In this document: positions 25,483-34,363 of the stretch, one piece after another
Position numbering within the stretch: the first letter of the stretch is position 1
How the letters are laid out: each line of letters begins with the position of its first letter
Source: a virus
Direction: 5' to 3' (one strand)
DNA length: 43,319 nt
IMG/VR virus record: IMGVR_UViG_3300030104_002853
Coordinates: 1 to 43,319 of that record
Translations under genes and position numbers: made by a program
The notes under the pieces: model-generated
What the model was told of the DNA's origin: nothing
What the model saw: the letters and a program-made list of their open reading frames with translations, nothing else
The model's database searches: none

Positions 25483-25815
25483 ATGATTAGTAAAACAGCT
25501 TTAATAGATGTATCAGAAGATAACAATGATAGCCTCGCTGTAAGAACAGACGGAATGTTACTTGCTGGTGTTGAGTTTCCTGCAGCAATGACAGGTACTG
25601 CAATCACATTTGATTTTTCTATGAACGGAAGCACAGGATGGATTGATGTTCACGAAACAGATGGCACAGAAGTAAGCTACACAGTTTCAGCAGGAAATAT
25701 GGTAAGAGTTGACCCTTCAGGTTGGGCTTTTGCAAGTAATGGTTATATCAGAGTATCATCTAACGGAACAGAAGCAGCAGACAGAAGCATAGTATTACAC
25801 TTTAGACATAGTTAG
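25483..25815 (+). CDS. Head-decoration-like or minor structural protein, 110 aa
   Basis: A small beta-rich protein (A-L-I-D-V-S, then A-I-T-F-D-F-S-M-N-G-S-T-G-W, ending S-I-V-L-H-F-R). A longer frame opens at TTG 25459, but the ATG at 25483 has AAGGAAG upstream and is preferred. Its place immediately after the major capsid gene and its size suit a decoration or head-stabilising protein, although a beta-sandwich tail component is equally possible. No known family was identified. Confidence 0.6.
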   Translation: MISKTALIDVSEDNNDSLAVRTDGMLLAGVEFPAAMTGTAITFDFSMNGSTGWIDVHETDGTEVSYTVSAGNMVRVDPSGWAFASNGYIRVSSNGTEAADRSIVLHFRHS

Positions 25816-25823
25816 GAGTTACA

Positions 25824-25997
25824 ATGAGTATGCTCTTAATGCTTAAAGAAGGTAGAGTTTTAGAAATTGATTCTAAGACTGATGTTGAACCATCATTTCC
25901 AAGCCCTATAGATGACCAATTACCTGCTAGTGGTGGATTTGCTATAGCAGCATTCGGTATATCACCTTACGCAGAAGAAATAGATAGGTCAGCATAA
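25824..25997 (+). CDS. Small hypothetical protein, 57 aa
   Basis: A short frame M-S-M-L-L-M-L-K-E-G-R-V-L-E-I, then proline-rich (P-S-F-P-S-P-I-D-D). GGAG lies upstream of ATG 25824, and the stop overlaps the next start (TAATG at 25997). It has no recognised family. It belongs to the head and connector operon and may be a short assembly factor. Confidence 0.6.
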   Translation: MSMLLMLKEGRVLEIDSKTDVEPSFPSPIDDQLPASGGFAIAAFGISPYAEEIDRSA

Positions 25998-27007
25998 TGA
26001 GTTCAACAATAGGAGATTTAGTAAATAGAGTTTTTAGAGAATACTTAGAACCTATGGATGACTTAAATTCATATACTGCAGTTGCTACAGATTTTAATGC
26101 TTCAGCAACTTCTATATCTTTTGATGCAGATTTATTAACACAAGAAGAAGAAGATATGATGGATGCAGGAACAATCATTGAGTGTGAACAAGAACTTATG
26201 TATTGTACTGATATTGATACTGTTAATAACACTATCACAGTAGTTAGAGGAGCTTTAGGAACTGAACCAACAGGACATACAACAGGAAAAATAATTAAGA
26301 TAGCTCCTGTGTTTACAAGAAAAGCAGTATTTGATGCAGTAGTTGACCAAATAAATAATTTATTCCCTACATTATTTGCAGTAGATACACAATCAATAAC
26401 TACAGGTACTGGATATACATTACTTGGAAGTTATGATGATGTTGGAACACACAACTATGTTGTATCTATACTAAGTGCTATATCACAATATACAGATTTT
26501 AGTTCAGGTTCAGATACTACTGGTGTTAATTTTACTCCTGTAACTTGTTCTTTAGTAGAACTTCCTAATCCATTTACTTATACAGATAGTGATGGAGTAT
26601 CAAGAACATTTACCTATTCAACAGGTCCTAGTGTTGTACACGCAATTCAGTTTTCAGGAATATCATCAGGTCATACTGCTTATGTAACCTTTAAAAAGAA
26701 ATTTATAGAACCTACTGGAGAATCGTCTTCATTATCTACTGTTGGTTTAGAACCAGAATACGAGCCTATTATTATGGCAGGTGTTTCTGCTCAGATGATG
26801 TCTGGTAGAGATATTCCTGCTGCTACAACAGATTATATTACAGACCAAATGGCTGTCCAAGGTTATCCAGTTGGCTCAAGTAACTCTGTAAGAAATTCAT
26901 TACTTCAATATCAACAACTTTTAATTAATCAAGCTAGAAAATATTTAAGAGCTAAATATCCTGAAGCAGTATCAGTTGATGGAATGGTATTTGGAATACA
27001 GGCATAA
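25997..27007 (+). CDS. Head-tail connector or adaptor-like protein, 336 aa
   Basis: The N-terminus (I-G-D-L-V-N-R-V-F-R-E-Y-L) and a beta domain with Y-C-T-D-I-D and V-V-R-G-A-L-G-T recall the adaptor-like proteins found after the capsid gene in marine phages. The C-terminal 90 residues are helical (L-E-P-E-Y-E-P-I-I-M-A-G-V). The repeated aspartate- and serine-rich turns are typical of beta-sandwich virion parts. Function is inferred from place: it may link the portal to the tail. Confidence 0.65.
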   Translation: MSSTIGDLVNRVFREYLEPMDDLNSYTAVATDFNASATSISFDADLLTQEEEDMMDAGTIIECEQELMYCTDIDTVNNTITVVRGALGTEPTGHTTGKIIKIAPVFTRKAVFDAVVDQINNLFPTLFAVDTQSITTGTGYTLLGSYDDVGTHNYVVSILSAISQYTDFSSGSDTTGVNFTPVTCSLVELPNPFTYTDSDGVSRTFTYSTGPSVVHAIQFSGISSGHTAYVTFKKKFIEPTGESSSLSTVGLEPEYEPIIMAGVSAQMMSGRDIPAATTDYITDQMAVQGYPVGSSNSVRNSLLQYQQLLINQARKYLRAKYPEAVSVDGMVFGIQA

Positions 27008-28956
27008 TGCCTAGAATACCTACATCTGGAGACGTAATAAATCCTAAAAGAAAAGGGTACGATTTTCGTATTGATAACTATTTGCTTAGAGCAGCAGTAG
27101 GTCCTGATAGACAGATGACTATACAGTCATCAGATGTTCAAGGTCAAGACATAGATGTTAGACAAAACGCAGAAGATTTTACTACTAATATTGGTCGTAT
27201 ATATTCAAGAAATGATTTTTCAGGAGGTAGCAACTTAGACTTAGCTCATCAAAGGGCAGGTAAACCCTCAGACATTACAAGGTTTTGGGATAGCAAAGGT
27301 ATTGACGTATTTGATAAAGACAGAGGAACTGCTTATAACATAAGATTACTTCATACAACAGCATTTGATTCTGATGTAACATTTTCTTCATCAGATGATG
27401 ATAACTATATGGCAGTTGTTGGAACAAGTATTTATGTTTGTGATGATGCAACATTAAAAAAATCAACAGATGGAGGAGATACTTGGTCAACAATAACTCA
27501 TGGTCTTACGGCTGGTTATAACATTAAAGGCATGGCATCACATGGAGATATGCTTTATATGGCTGCTAATAATGGTTCAGCAGGTGAGATAGAAACTTGG
27601 GATGGAAGTAGTTCAGCTCAAAAAGTTTCAGCAGCTATCTATGATGGAATCTGGTCAGTCAAGGGAAGATTGTTAGTAAGTGTTGGAACTACCATACACC
27701 AATATGATGGTAATACAACTGTAGGTTCAGCAATTATTACATTACCTTCTGGTCAGACGTGGACAGATGTTGCTGATGTGGGTGCAGTTATACTAGCGAC
27801 AGCATCAGATGGAAGGATTTATTCTATTAAAGATAATGCAGGTACATTTACAGCTAAAGGACAAACAGAATTATCAGGAGGAGAGATACCAACTTGTGTA
27901 GCTGAAGCACAGGGAGAAATATTTTATGGAGTAAAAGAAGTACAAACAGGAAGTAAAGTTATTGGAAGATTATACAGAGCATCACTTACTGTAGCTGATG
28001 ATTTATATGTATTAGCTAATCAGCAATTAATTAAAGAGTGGAATATAAGTTCTATTTCTGCTCAACCTATGTTCTTATATGCAACTAGGGATTCTGTCTA
28101 TACAGGTATTAAGGAATCTGCATCAGAAACATTTCTGTGGAGATATTACTTACCTACTGCAGGTATAGCCAGAGACCTCAAGTGTGGTGCTGGTGGATTA
28201 ATGAAAGGTATTTCAAAAGTAGATGAAAAAATAATAGCAATAGTTGGTGGTAGTGGTTTTTATAAACAAACATCTATATATGAATCAGAAGGTTATCTAA
28301 TATCAGCAGCAGCAGATTTTTTTACTGCTGAAAAAAAACAATTTGTAGAAGCACAAGTAGAAACAGGAACTATAAATTCAGGGGATGCTGTTGAATTACA
28401 CGTTGCAGATGAATTAGATACTATTAATGATTCTGATGGTTCTAATTGGCATTTAGCAGTTAATGTTATATCAGGTAGTGGTACAGCTACTTCACAAATA
28501 AATAATGTTTCTAGGTATGGTGCTATGAAAGTAGTTTTAAAGGCTGCTGCAGGTGTTTCTGGAACAGACACTACACCTACAGTTCAATCAATTCAAATAC
28601 GTGCATTAGCAAGACCTGAACTTGTAGTTGTACAGATACCAGTTAACTTAAGTGATAGAGTTGAAAGACCAATGAGAAAACCTATAACTGTAAAAAATTT
28701 AGGTGAGACTATATACCAAACATTAAAAGATAAAGAAGGAGATGCTGTTACTTTAGAAGTGTATGACCCTGCTGAAGTAATTAGAGGTGTTGTTGAGTCA
28801 ATACAATATCCTATCACAGGACAATATGCTAATGTTGGAAGTGTTACTCAGTATGCTATTATTACAATTAGAGGTACAAGACAAGAAATTTATGGTAGTG
28901 TTACATCAGGAAACATTTTTGCCGTAAATGGATATGGAGTAATGAGATTTGGATAA
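27007..28956 (+). CDS. Beta-propeller-type tail protein, 649 aa
   Basis: Repeated beta-blades with V-G-T-S-I-Y-V-C-D-D and an Asp-box-like S-T-D-G-G-D-T-W near residues 155-162 (S-x-D-x-G-x-T-W), with further repeats such as D-G-R-I-Y-S-I. Asp boxes occur in beta-propellers such as sialidases and tail-tip proteins. The protein may form a tail hub or nozzle, or bind surface sugars. The first 60 residues lack the repeat and may anchor it. The start overlaps the preceding stop. Confidence 0.7.
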   Translation: MPRIPTSGDVINPKRKGYDFRIDNYLLRAAVGPDRQMTIQSSDVQGQDIDVRQNAEDFTTNIGRIYSRNDFSGGSNLDLAHQRAGKPSDITRFWDSKGIDVFDKDRGTAYNIRLLHTTAFDSDVTFSSSDDDNYMAVVGTSIYVCDDATLKKSTDGGDTWSTITHGLTAGYNIKGMASHGDMLYMAANNGSAGEIETWDGSSSAQKVSAAIYDGIWSVKGRLLVSVGTTIHQYDGNTTVGSAIITLPSGQTWTDVADVGAVILATASDGRIYSIKDNAGTFTAKGQTELSGGEIPTCVAEAQGEIFYGVKEVQTGSKVIGRLYRASLTVADDLYVLANQQLIKEWNISSISAQPMFLYATRDSVYTGIKESASETFLWRYYLPTAGIARDLKCGAGGLMKGISKVDEKIIAIVGGSGFYKQTSIYESEGYLISAAADFFTAEKKQFVEAQVETGTINSGDAVELHVADELDTINDSDGSNWHLAVNVISGSGTATSQINNVSRYGAMKVVLKAAAGVSGTDTTPTVQSIQIRALARPELVVVQIPVNLSDRVERPMRKPITVKNLGETIYQTLKDKEGDAVTLEVYDPAEVIRGVVESIQYPITGQYANVGSVTQYAIITIRGTRQEIYGSVTSGNIFAVNGYGVMRFG

Positions 28957-28986
28957 TAAAGATAGAAAAATTTTAAACAAGATGTG

Positions 28987-28992
28987 TATAAT
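28987..28992 (+). promoter_or_regulatory. -10 element 8 nt before the fibre gene
   Basis: TATAAT (28987-28992) lies only 8 nt upstream of ATG 29001, so transcription would start at or next to the start codon. There is no clear -35. No strong Shine-Dalgarno fits between, consistent with a leaderless transcript. Confidence 0.5.
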
Positions 28993-29000
28993 AGATAGAT

Positions 29001-30707
29001 ATGACAGCTAGAGAAACCAATTTAGTAAACGCTTTTGAAACCACGTTAGCTGCACAGTTAGCTAGTGGTGGTACATCAATGAATTTAACAGATGACCCAG
29101 GAGTAGATTCTCCTGCGTATTTTGTTATTGACCCTGATAACGACAGCAATAGAGAAGTAATTTTATGGGCATCAGGAACAAATCACGCAGCAGCTACAGT
29201 TACAAGAGATATAGATTCAAAACATGGAACAGACCCTACACACGCATCAGGTACAAAAGTAAGATTAGCTGTAGTTAAACAACACATAGAAGAAGCACAT
29301 GATGCTATTCAACAAGGTTTTATATTAGAAGATGATGATGGAACAGAAGTAACTATTAATCCTGCTGTTGCATCAGGAGTTTATACAGCAAGAGAAGTTA
29401 AGTTTATTGGTGATGGTGTTGATATTGATTGGACCGATACAGATAATGGTACTGACGGAGACCCATTTGATATGACCTTTACTTTAGATATAAATGATTT
29501 ATCTGCAGGTACAGTTGCAGTAGCTAATGACTCTATAGCAATTTTAGACTCAGATGATAATGCAACTAAAAAAGAATCTATTGCTGATTTAATTGCAGCT
29601 ATTGATGGAACAGGTTTAACAGCTAGTTCAGGTGTACTTGCCGTTGATTCTTCACAAGCTATAACAGCTTTAACAGGTGGCGACCTTACAATTTATGATG
29701 ACCAAAACAACGCAGATGTTTCTATAAAACTAGGAACAAGTTCAACAGAATCATTAAGCATAGAAGTTTTAAATGGTAGTGGTAATAAAACTGCTGAAGA
29801 AATAAAGTTTAGTACAGCGACTGCATCTTCAACAGCAAACCACGGAAAGATTGTTTTCAATGTAGATGGAACAGACATATTAACAATAGATGATGGAGGT
29901 ATAGATATAGCTTCAGGTTTATCTGTTGCTATTAATGGTTCTGATTTACCTACCTCAGATACTAATACAACATATAGTGCAGGAACGTTATTAGATTTAT
30001 CTACTACAACATTTAATGTAGATTTATCTGAAGCAGCCGAAGCAGCTATTGCTGATGGAGATTATGTAATGTTCTTAGATGGTGGTGCTTCAGGTACTGC
30101 TGCTAAAGAAGCAATAGGTGATATAGCTACTTTATTTGCAGGTAGTGGATTAACAGCAGCTAGTTCAGTAATTTCAAATGATGTAATAGGTAAACAATCA
30201 ATGTGGGTACCAGCAGTAGCTATGTACCCTACAAATACAGGTGGCTGTGCTGCAATAGCATTAACAGAAACTACAGCAGGAAGACCTGATATGTACACTT
30301 TAGATTTTGATGCTTCATCAGATGAGAACGCACAGTTTTCAATAGCAATGCCTTCATATTGGAATGAAGGTACTCTTACATATAAAGTATATTGGACAAC
30401 AGCAGCAACAGATACAGATGGTGTTGCATGGTCAGTTGCAGGTGTAGCAGTATCAGATAACGATACAATAGATGTTGCTTTTGGAACAGCAGTAGTTGTA
30501 ACAGATGATGCACTAGGTGCAGCAGAAGACTTAATGGTAACAGCAGAATCAGGTGCAGTTACTATAGCAGGAAGTCCTGCAGCAGGAGATTTATGTTACT
30601 TCAATATAGAAAGAGATGTATCAGATGCTAATGATGACATGGCAGAAGATGCAAAACTTATAGGAATTAAATTATTTTACACAATAGCTGACGTTCACGA
30701 GGCTTAA
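29001..30707 (+). CDS. Tail fibre-like protein, 568 aa
   Basis: The N-terminal 95 residues carry an early domain with L-T-D-D-P-G, followed by long beta-rich repeat segments (D-S-I-A-I-L-D-S-D-D, then I-D-D-G-G-I-D-I-A) as in fibre shafts, and a C-terminal beta domain with V-A-M-Y-P-T-N-T-G-G. Such proteins bind host surface receptors. Low Cys content and Ala/Thr/Asp richness support a fibrous trimer. The transcript may be leaderless. Host recognition is inferred from place and repeats. Confidence 0.65.
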   Translation: MTARETNLVNAFETTLAAQLASGGTSMNLTDDPGVDSPAYFVIDPDNDSNREVILWASGTNHAAATVTRDIDSKHGTDPTHASGTKVRLAVVKQHIEEAHDAIQQGFILEDDDGTEVTINPAVASGVYTAREVKFIGDGVDIDWTDTDNGTDGDPFDMTFTLDINDLSAGTVAVANDSIAILDSDDNATKKESIADLIAAIDGTGLTASSGVLAVDSSQAITALTGGDLTIYDDQNNADVSIKLGTSSTESLSIEVLNGSGNKTAEEIKFSTATASSTANHGKIVFNVDGTDILTIDDGGIDIASGLSVAINGSDLPTSDTNTTYSAGTLLDLSTTTFNVDLSEAAEAAIADGDYVMFLDGGASGTAAKEAIGDIATLFAGSGLTAASSVISNDVIGKQSMWVPAVAMYPTNTGGCAAIALTETTAGRPDMYTLDFDASSDENAQFSIAMPSYWNEGTLTYKVYWTTAATDTDGVAWSVAGVAVSDNDTIDVAFGTAVVVTDDALGAAEDLMVTAESGAVTIAGSPAAGDLCYFNIERDVSDANDDMAEDAKLIGIKLFYTIADVHEA

Positions 30708-30710
30708 GCC

Positions 30711-31532
30711 ATGGCTGGACCAACATCATTCGGTTATCAAAACGTAGGTTTCGGAGGAGGCGTAGCAGCAGCTTCTGCTTTTGATATACAATATGTAATT
30801 ATATCAGGTGGTGGTGGTGCTGAAATAGGTGGTGGTGGTGCTGGTGGTGCTTCAGATAATATTTCAAGTCCTACAACTATATCTGCTGGAGAAACTTTAA
30901 CTGTAACTGTTGGTGGAGGTGGTTCAAGACAAAACCCAGGAGGTACTTCATCTATCGTATCTACAACTATTGGAACAGTAAGTGTTGTAGGTGGTGGTGG
31001 AGGTTCAGGCTCTAACGATAATGCTGATGCAGGTGCGTGTGGTGGTGCAGGTGCAAGAGGTAACAACGGTAAATCTGGAAACATCGGTGGTAACGGTGGT
31101 AACGGAGGAGGCGTTAATGGTGGTGGAGGTGGTGGAGGCATGACTGGCAATGGTGGTAACGCTGTTGGTGGTGGTGGTGCAGGAACTGCTAACGCAACTT
31201 ATGGAACATGGGCTACAGATACATCTTCAGGCTCTGGTGGCAGATATGCTGGTGGAGGTGGAGGTGGAGGACAAAACGGTGGTGCTGGTGGAGGTGCTGG
31301 TGGTGGTGCTTCAGGTTCTCAAAATAATGGTGGTGCAGGAACTGCTAACACAGGTGGTGGTGGTGGTGGAGGCTGGAACTCTGCAGGAGGTGTTGGAGGT
31401 TCAGGCATAGTTTTAATTAGATATCCTGAAACTGCAGGTGAAGTTGCAAGTTCAAATGGTTCTCCTGATACTTCAACAGGTAATGATTTTAGATATTATA
31501 AATTTACAGGCTCTGGAGCATTGACATTATAA
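30711..31532 (+). CDS. Glycine-rich tail tip protein, 273 aa
   Basis: More than half of the middle is glycine blocks (G-G-G-G-A-G-G-A, G-G-N-G-G-N-G-G-G). The blocks resemble the polyglycine-helix bundles seen at the tips of some phage fibres, which present variable recognition loops. The ends are more ordered: F-D-I-Q-Y-V-I-I-S at the start and I-V-L-I-R-Y-P then F-R-Y-Y-K-F-T at the end. Placed after the fibre gene, it is probably an adhesin attached to it. Long GGT runs make this region easy for replication slippage to vary. Confidence 0.7.
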   Translation: MAGPTSFGYQNVGFGGGVAAASAFDIQYVIISGGGGAEIGGGGAGGASDNISSPTTISAGETLTVTVGGGGSRQNPGGTSSIVSTTIGTVSVVGGGGGSGSNDNADAGACGGAGARGNNGKSGNIGGNGGNGGGVNGGGGGGGMTGNGGNAVGGGGAGTANATYGTWATDTSSGSGGRYAGGGGGGGQNGGAGGGAGGGASGSQNNGGAGTANTGGGGGGGWNSAGGVGGSGIVLIRYPETAGEVASSNGSPDTSTGNDFRYYKFTGSGALTL

Positions 31533-31909
31533 TGGCTCATTTTGCACAACTTGATGGAGATAATAAAGTAATTAATGTTATTGTTGTAGCTGATGCAATT
31601 ATAACAAATTCAGAAGATGAACAAGTAGAACAACTAGGAATAGATTTTTGTAAAGCTACATATGGAAATGATACTAATTGGAAACAAACATCTATTACAG
31701 ATAGTATGAGAAAAGAATATGCAGGTATTGGTGGTGTTTATAATGCAACTAAAAATATATTTATTGCACCTCAACCTTATGAAAGCTGGTCTTTAAATTC
31801 TGATGACGATTGGGTTGCACCTATTACAAAACCTGATGATGGAAATGTATATATTTGGGATGAAGATGCTTACCAAGCAGATAATTCTGAGGGTTGGGTA
31901 CAATTATAA
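31532..31909 (+). CDS. Fibre-associated conserved protein, 125 aa
   Basis: It begins M-A-H-F-A-Q-L-D-G-D-N-K-V and later has R-K-E-Y-A-G-I-G-G-V-Y-N, P-Q-P-Y-E-S-W and a Trp-ending tail. Small proteins of this pattern are widespread in marine cyanophages and other marine phages next to tail fibre genes. They are probable small structural parts, but the role is not settled. The start overlaps the preceding stop (TAATG). It closes the virion region before the metabolic cassette. Confidence 0.65.
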   Translation: MAHFAQLDGDNKVINVIVVADAIITNSEDEQVEQLGIDFCKATYGNDTNWKQTSITDSMRKEYAGIGGVYNATKNIFIAPQPYESWSLNSDDDWVAPITKPDDGNVYIWDEDAYQADNSEGWVQL

Positions 31910-31914
31910 TATAG

Positions 31915-31923
31915 TGTTATAAT
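31915..31923 (+). promoter_or_regulatory. Extended -10 promoter of metabolic cassette
   Basis: TGT-TATAAT ends at 31923, 7 nt before ATG 31931. A second TATAAT lies upstream at 31905-31910. A promoter so close to the start codon implies a leaderless transcript for the first cassette gene, unless the second in-frame ATG (31946, with AGGTGGAG upstream) is used. Confidence 0.5.
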
Positions 31924-31930
31924 ATACTAT

Positions 31931-32515
31931 ATGAAAGGTGGAGAAATGTTAACAGAAATAAAAGTAATAAAAGATTTTTTAACTCCTACATATCATAAAG
32001 AATTATTAAACAGTTTAGATAGTTTTAATATGCCATGGTTTTTACAAAAAAATATATCTTTAGAAGAAGATGACGAATCATCACATAAAAATTTTGGATT
32101 TAATAGAACATATTATGATGAAAATGGATGGCGTGGAGATTACACAGTAGAGATTATGAAACCTGTAGTATATCAAATTATGGACACAGTTGGTGGAATA
32201 CAACCTTTAAGAGTAAGAGCAGATATGACTATGCAAAGTGATGAAGAACATAAACATGGAATACATATTGATTATCCAACTGCTAATATAACTACAATTT
32301 TATATATAAATGATAGTGATGGAGATACAATATTTTATAAAGAAAGAACTTCCGATACAACTAAAAGATATAAGCCTAGTGATTTAAACGAAATGAAAAG
32401 AATAACACCTGTAGCAAATTCACTTGTAATCTTTGATGGATTTCAATTACACACAGGATGTTCTCCTATGAAAAATAGTAATAGGATTCTTATCAACTCT
32501 AATTATTTAGTATGA
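31931..32515 (+). CDS. 2OG-Fe(II) oxygenase-like protein, 194 aa
   Basis: Fe(II)/2-oxoglutarate enzymes use O2 to hydroxylate or otherwise oxidise a substrate. The iron motif appears as H-x-D in H-G-I-H-I-D-Y (about residues 111-117) and a distal H in Q-L-H-T-G-C (about 176), and an R about 12 residues later (N-R-I-L-I-N-S) fits the 2OG-binding Arg. Before the second H comes the usual D-G-F-Q strand. The frame can start at ATG 31931 or ATG 31946. It overlaps the next gene by ATGA. The substrate is unknown. Other marine phages carry small 2OG oxygenases near tail genes. Confidence 0.75.
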   Translation: MKGGEMLTEIKVIKDFLTPTYHKELLNSLDSFNMPWFLQKNISLEEDDESSHKNFGFNRTYYDENGWRGDYTVEIMKPVVYQIMDTVGGIQPLRVRADMTMQSDEEHKHGIHIDYPTANITTILYINDSDGDTIFYKERTSDTTKRYKPSDLNEMKRITPVANSLVIFDGFQLHTGCSPMKNSNRILINSNYLV

Positions 32516-33255
32516 AAGTAGAATTTATACCTTCAAGAAAAGATTACGAATTATTTCTTGAACTTTTTCCACCTCAATTAAGTAATAAATTTTTACCTGA
32601 ATGGTATAAAAAAGGAACAAAACTTAAAGGAAGTGAAAGACATGGTAATTTTAAACATCAAATAAATCCTGTAGCTAACCCACCAATAACAATAAAAAGT
32701 TGCCCAGCAATAGTTGATGCTGTTACTGAAGGAATAATAATTCCTTTATGGGGTTCATTAGATTTTGCTACAGAAAAACATCCTGATGATGTAGTTACTA
32801 ATCATTGGGATTTTACAGGAAGACATATTAACCAATCAGATATATCAGAACATATTCAATATCATAAAAAAAACCAATTAGAAGGTATGCCTGTAAATAC
32901 ACTTGCAGATGAAAGTATATTAAAACTTACTATGCCTTACAAAGTTATAGTACCTGAAGGATATAATATATATTATACTGACCCATTTTATCATTTTAGA
33001 AAATCTATTCGTTTGCTTAGTGGTGTAGTTGAAGCTGATAAATGGGGTTATGTTACATTTGTATTTGAGGTATTAGAAGAAAATTTTAGAATTGAAGCAG
33101 GAGAACCTTTAGTACAATTATTTATTTATAAAAGAGAAGAAGAAAAAATTAATCTTACTTGTCGTAATGGTACCTTAGACGAGTATGACCAGGTTGTTAA
33201 AGAACATAGAGAATTATTTGTAACAGAAAAAAATTATAAAACAAAAGATAAATGA
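32512..33255 (+). CDS. Uncharacterised cassette protein, 247 aa
   Basis: The protein has F-L-P-E-W-Y-K near residues 29-35, then S-C-P-A-I-V-D-A, G-I-I-I-P-L-W-G, and V-P-E-G-Y-N-I-Y-Y-T-D-P. The final part is beta-rich, F-R-I-E-A-G-E-P-L-V-Q-L. This pattern looks familiar from marine phage genomes, where it accompanies oxygenase genes. I cannot assign it to a named family, and no catalytic motif is evident. It overlaps both neighbours by ATGA, so it is made together with the oxygenase and halogenase, suggesting a shared job. Confidence 0.65.
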   Translation: MKVEFIPSRKDYELFLELFPPQLSNKFLPEWYKKGTKLKGSERHGNFKHQINPVANPPITIKSCPAIVDAVTEGIIIPLWGSLDFATEKHPDDVVTNHWDFTGRHINQSDISEHIQYHKKNQLEGMPVNTLADESILKLTMPYKVIVPEGYNIYYTDPFYHFRKSIRLLSGVVEADKWGYVTFVFEVLEENFRIEAGEPLVQLFIYKREEEKINLTCRNGTLDEYDQVVKEHRELFVTEKNYKTKDK

Positions 33256-34349
33256 AACTTGCTATATTAGGTAAAGGTACTGCAGGTGCGTTAGCTTTAA
33301 ATCATTTTAATTCTTACACTAATTACGAAATAGATGTTTACTACGACAGTAACATTAAAGAACAAACTGTTGGCGAAGGCACTACATTACACATACCTAC
33401 AAGATTAAATTACACACTAGGAATGAACTGGGAAGATGTTAGAAATCTTAATGGAACAGTAAAAACAGGTATTTATTATGATGGTTGGTCATCTAATAAT
33501 TACTTTCATAGTTTTTATTTACCTGCAGCATCCATACATATAGATGCTGTAAAGTTACAAAATTATTTATTAGAAAAAAATATACTTGAAAGAAACAAAT
33601 GTAACCTAATAGATAAAAATGTAGATGCAAATGAAGTTGATGCTGATTATGTAATTGATTGTACTGGTAAACCTAATGATTATTCTAATTATGTTTTAAC
33701 TAACAATATAAATGTTAATGCTGTATGTGTATCTCAATACAAACCAATTAAATCTTTAGACCATACTTTGTGTACTGCAATGAAAAATGGTTGGATGTTT
33801 GGAATACCTTTGCAAGATAGAATATCTTTTGGTTATTTATACAATGCAGATATATCTACTGAAGATGAAATAAAAAAAGAAATGAAAACACATTTAAGAA
33901 AAAGAGAGTATGTAAATGAATTGTATACAAACAGTTTTAATTTTAAAAATTATTACCATCAACACAACTTTGTAGAAGATGTTGCACATAATGGTAACGC
34001 ATCATTCTTTCTTGAACCTTTAGAAGCAACAAGTTTAGCTTTAGTAGATAAAATAAATAGATGGACCTATGAAATATTAAACAATACGATTACACAAGAA
34101 CAAGCTAACTATTTTTACAAACAATATGTTAAACAAATAGAAATTGTTATTGGATTGCATTACTTAAATCCTATAATAAAAAGTAAATTTTGGGAATATG
34201 CAAAAAACAATAGCCAATATATAACTAAAGATTCTTCTTTTATAGATATTGTAAATAATTTAGCAAATGATAATTTTATTTTTGAAGATTATGGCACTTG
34301 GAACAAAGATAGTTTTAAACAAAATCTAAGAGGTTTGAATATATTATGA
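33252..34349 (+). CDS. Flavin-dependent halogenase-like protein, 365 aa
   Basis: These enzymes use reduced FAD and O2 to make hypohalous acid for halogenation of indoles or similar rings. Visible motifs are G-K-G-T-A-G (7-12) of the FAD site, V-G-E-G-T (40-44), K71 in V-K-T-G-I-Y, which fits the catalytic Lys, W-M-F-G-I-P (181-186) in place of the usual W-x-W-x-I-P, and E-P-L-E-A-T (255-260) with the Glu (E258) that fits the second active-site residue. It is shorter than cellular enzymes (about 500 aa). With Phe for the second Trp, another activity such as monooxygenation is possible. A FADH2 partner is needed. Confidence 0.75.
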   Translation: MKLAILGKGTAGALALNHFNSYTNYEIDVYYDSNIKEQTVGEGTTLHIPTRLNYTLGMNWEDVRNLNGTVKTGIYYDGWSSNNYFHSFYLPAASIHIDAVKLQNYLLEKNILERNKCNLIDKNVDANEVDADYVIDCTGKPNDYSNYVLTNNINVNAVCVSQYKPIKSLDHTLCTAMKNGWMFGIPLQDRISFGYLYNADISTEDEIKKEMKTHLRKREYVNELYTNSFNFKNYYHQHNFVEDVAHNGNASFFLEPLEATSLALVDKINRWTYEILNNTITQEQANYFYKQYVKQIEIVIGLHYLNPIIKSKFWEYAKNNSQYITKDSSFIDIVNNLANDNFIFEDYGTWNKDSFKQNLRGLNIL

Positions 34350-34355
34350 TATAAT
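34347..34355 (+). promoter_or_regulatory. Extended -10 promoter of the ferredoxin gene
   Basis: TGA-TATAAT (34347-34355) in the shared 11-mer TATGATATAAT ends 8 nt before ATG 34364. It gives the ferredoxin its own probably leaderless mRNA, and it overlaps the stop codon of the halogenase gene. Confidence 0.6.
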
Positions 34356-34363
34356 CTTTCAAC

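Larger units (their letters stand above)
32512..34349 (+). other. Halogenase-containing metabolic cassette, overlapping genes
   Basis: The two genes at 32512 and 33252, together with the preceding oxygenase, are joined by ATGA overlaps, followed 14 bp later by the separately promoted ferredoxin gene. Three redox-type genes together with one unknown is not normal for a packaging or structural role. This suggests a small pathway that modifies an aromatic or aliphatic compound, or a protein or sugar. Confidence 0.55.

Noticed and set aside
30737-31150. Proline-rich reading frame of 137 aa opposite the glycine-rich gene
   Set aside because: It is the complement of GGT/GGA repeats read as proline codons. 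The sense-strand protein has a start, stop and context that fit tail-tip proteins.
31150-31410. Valine-rich frame inside the glycine-rich gene
   Set aside because: It is a shifted reading of GGT repeats (GTG/GTA giving valine), with no ribosome site.
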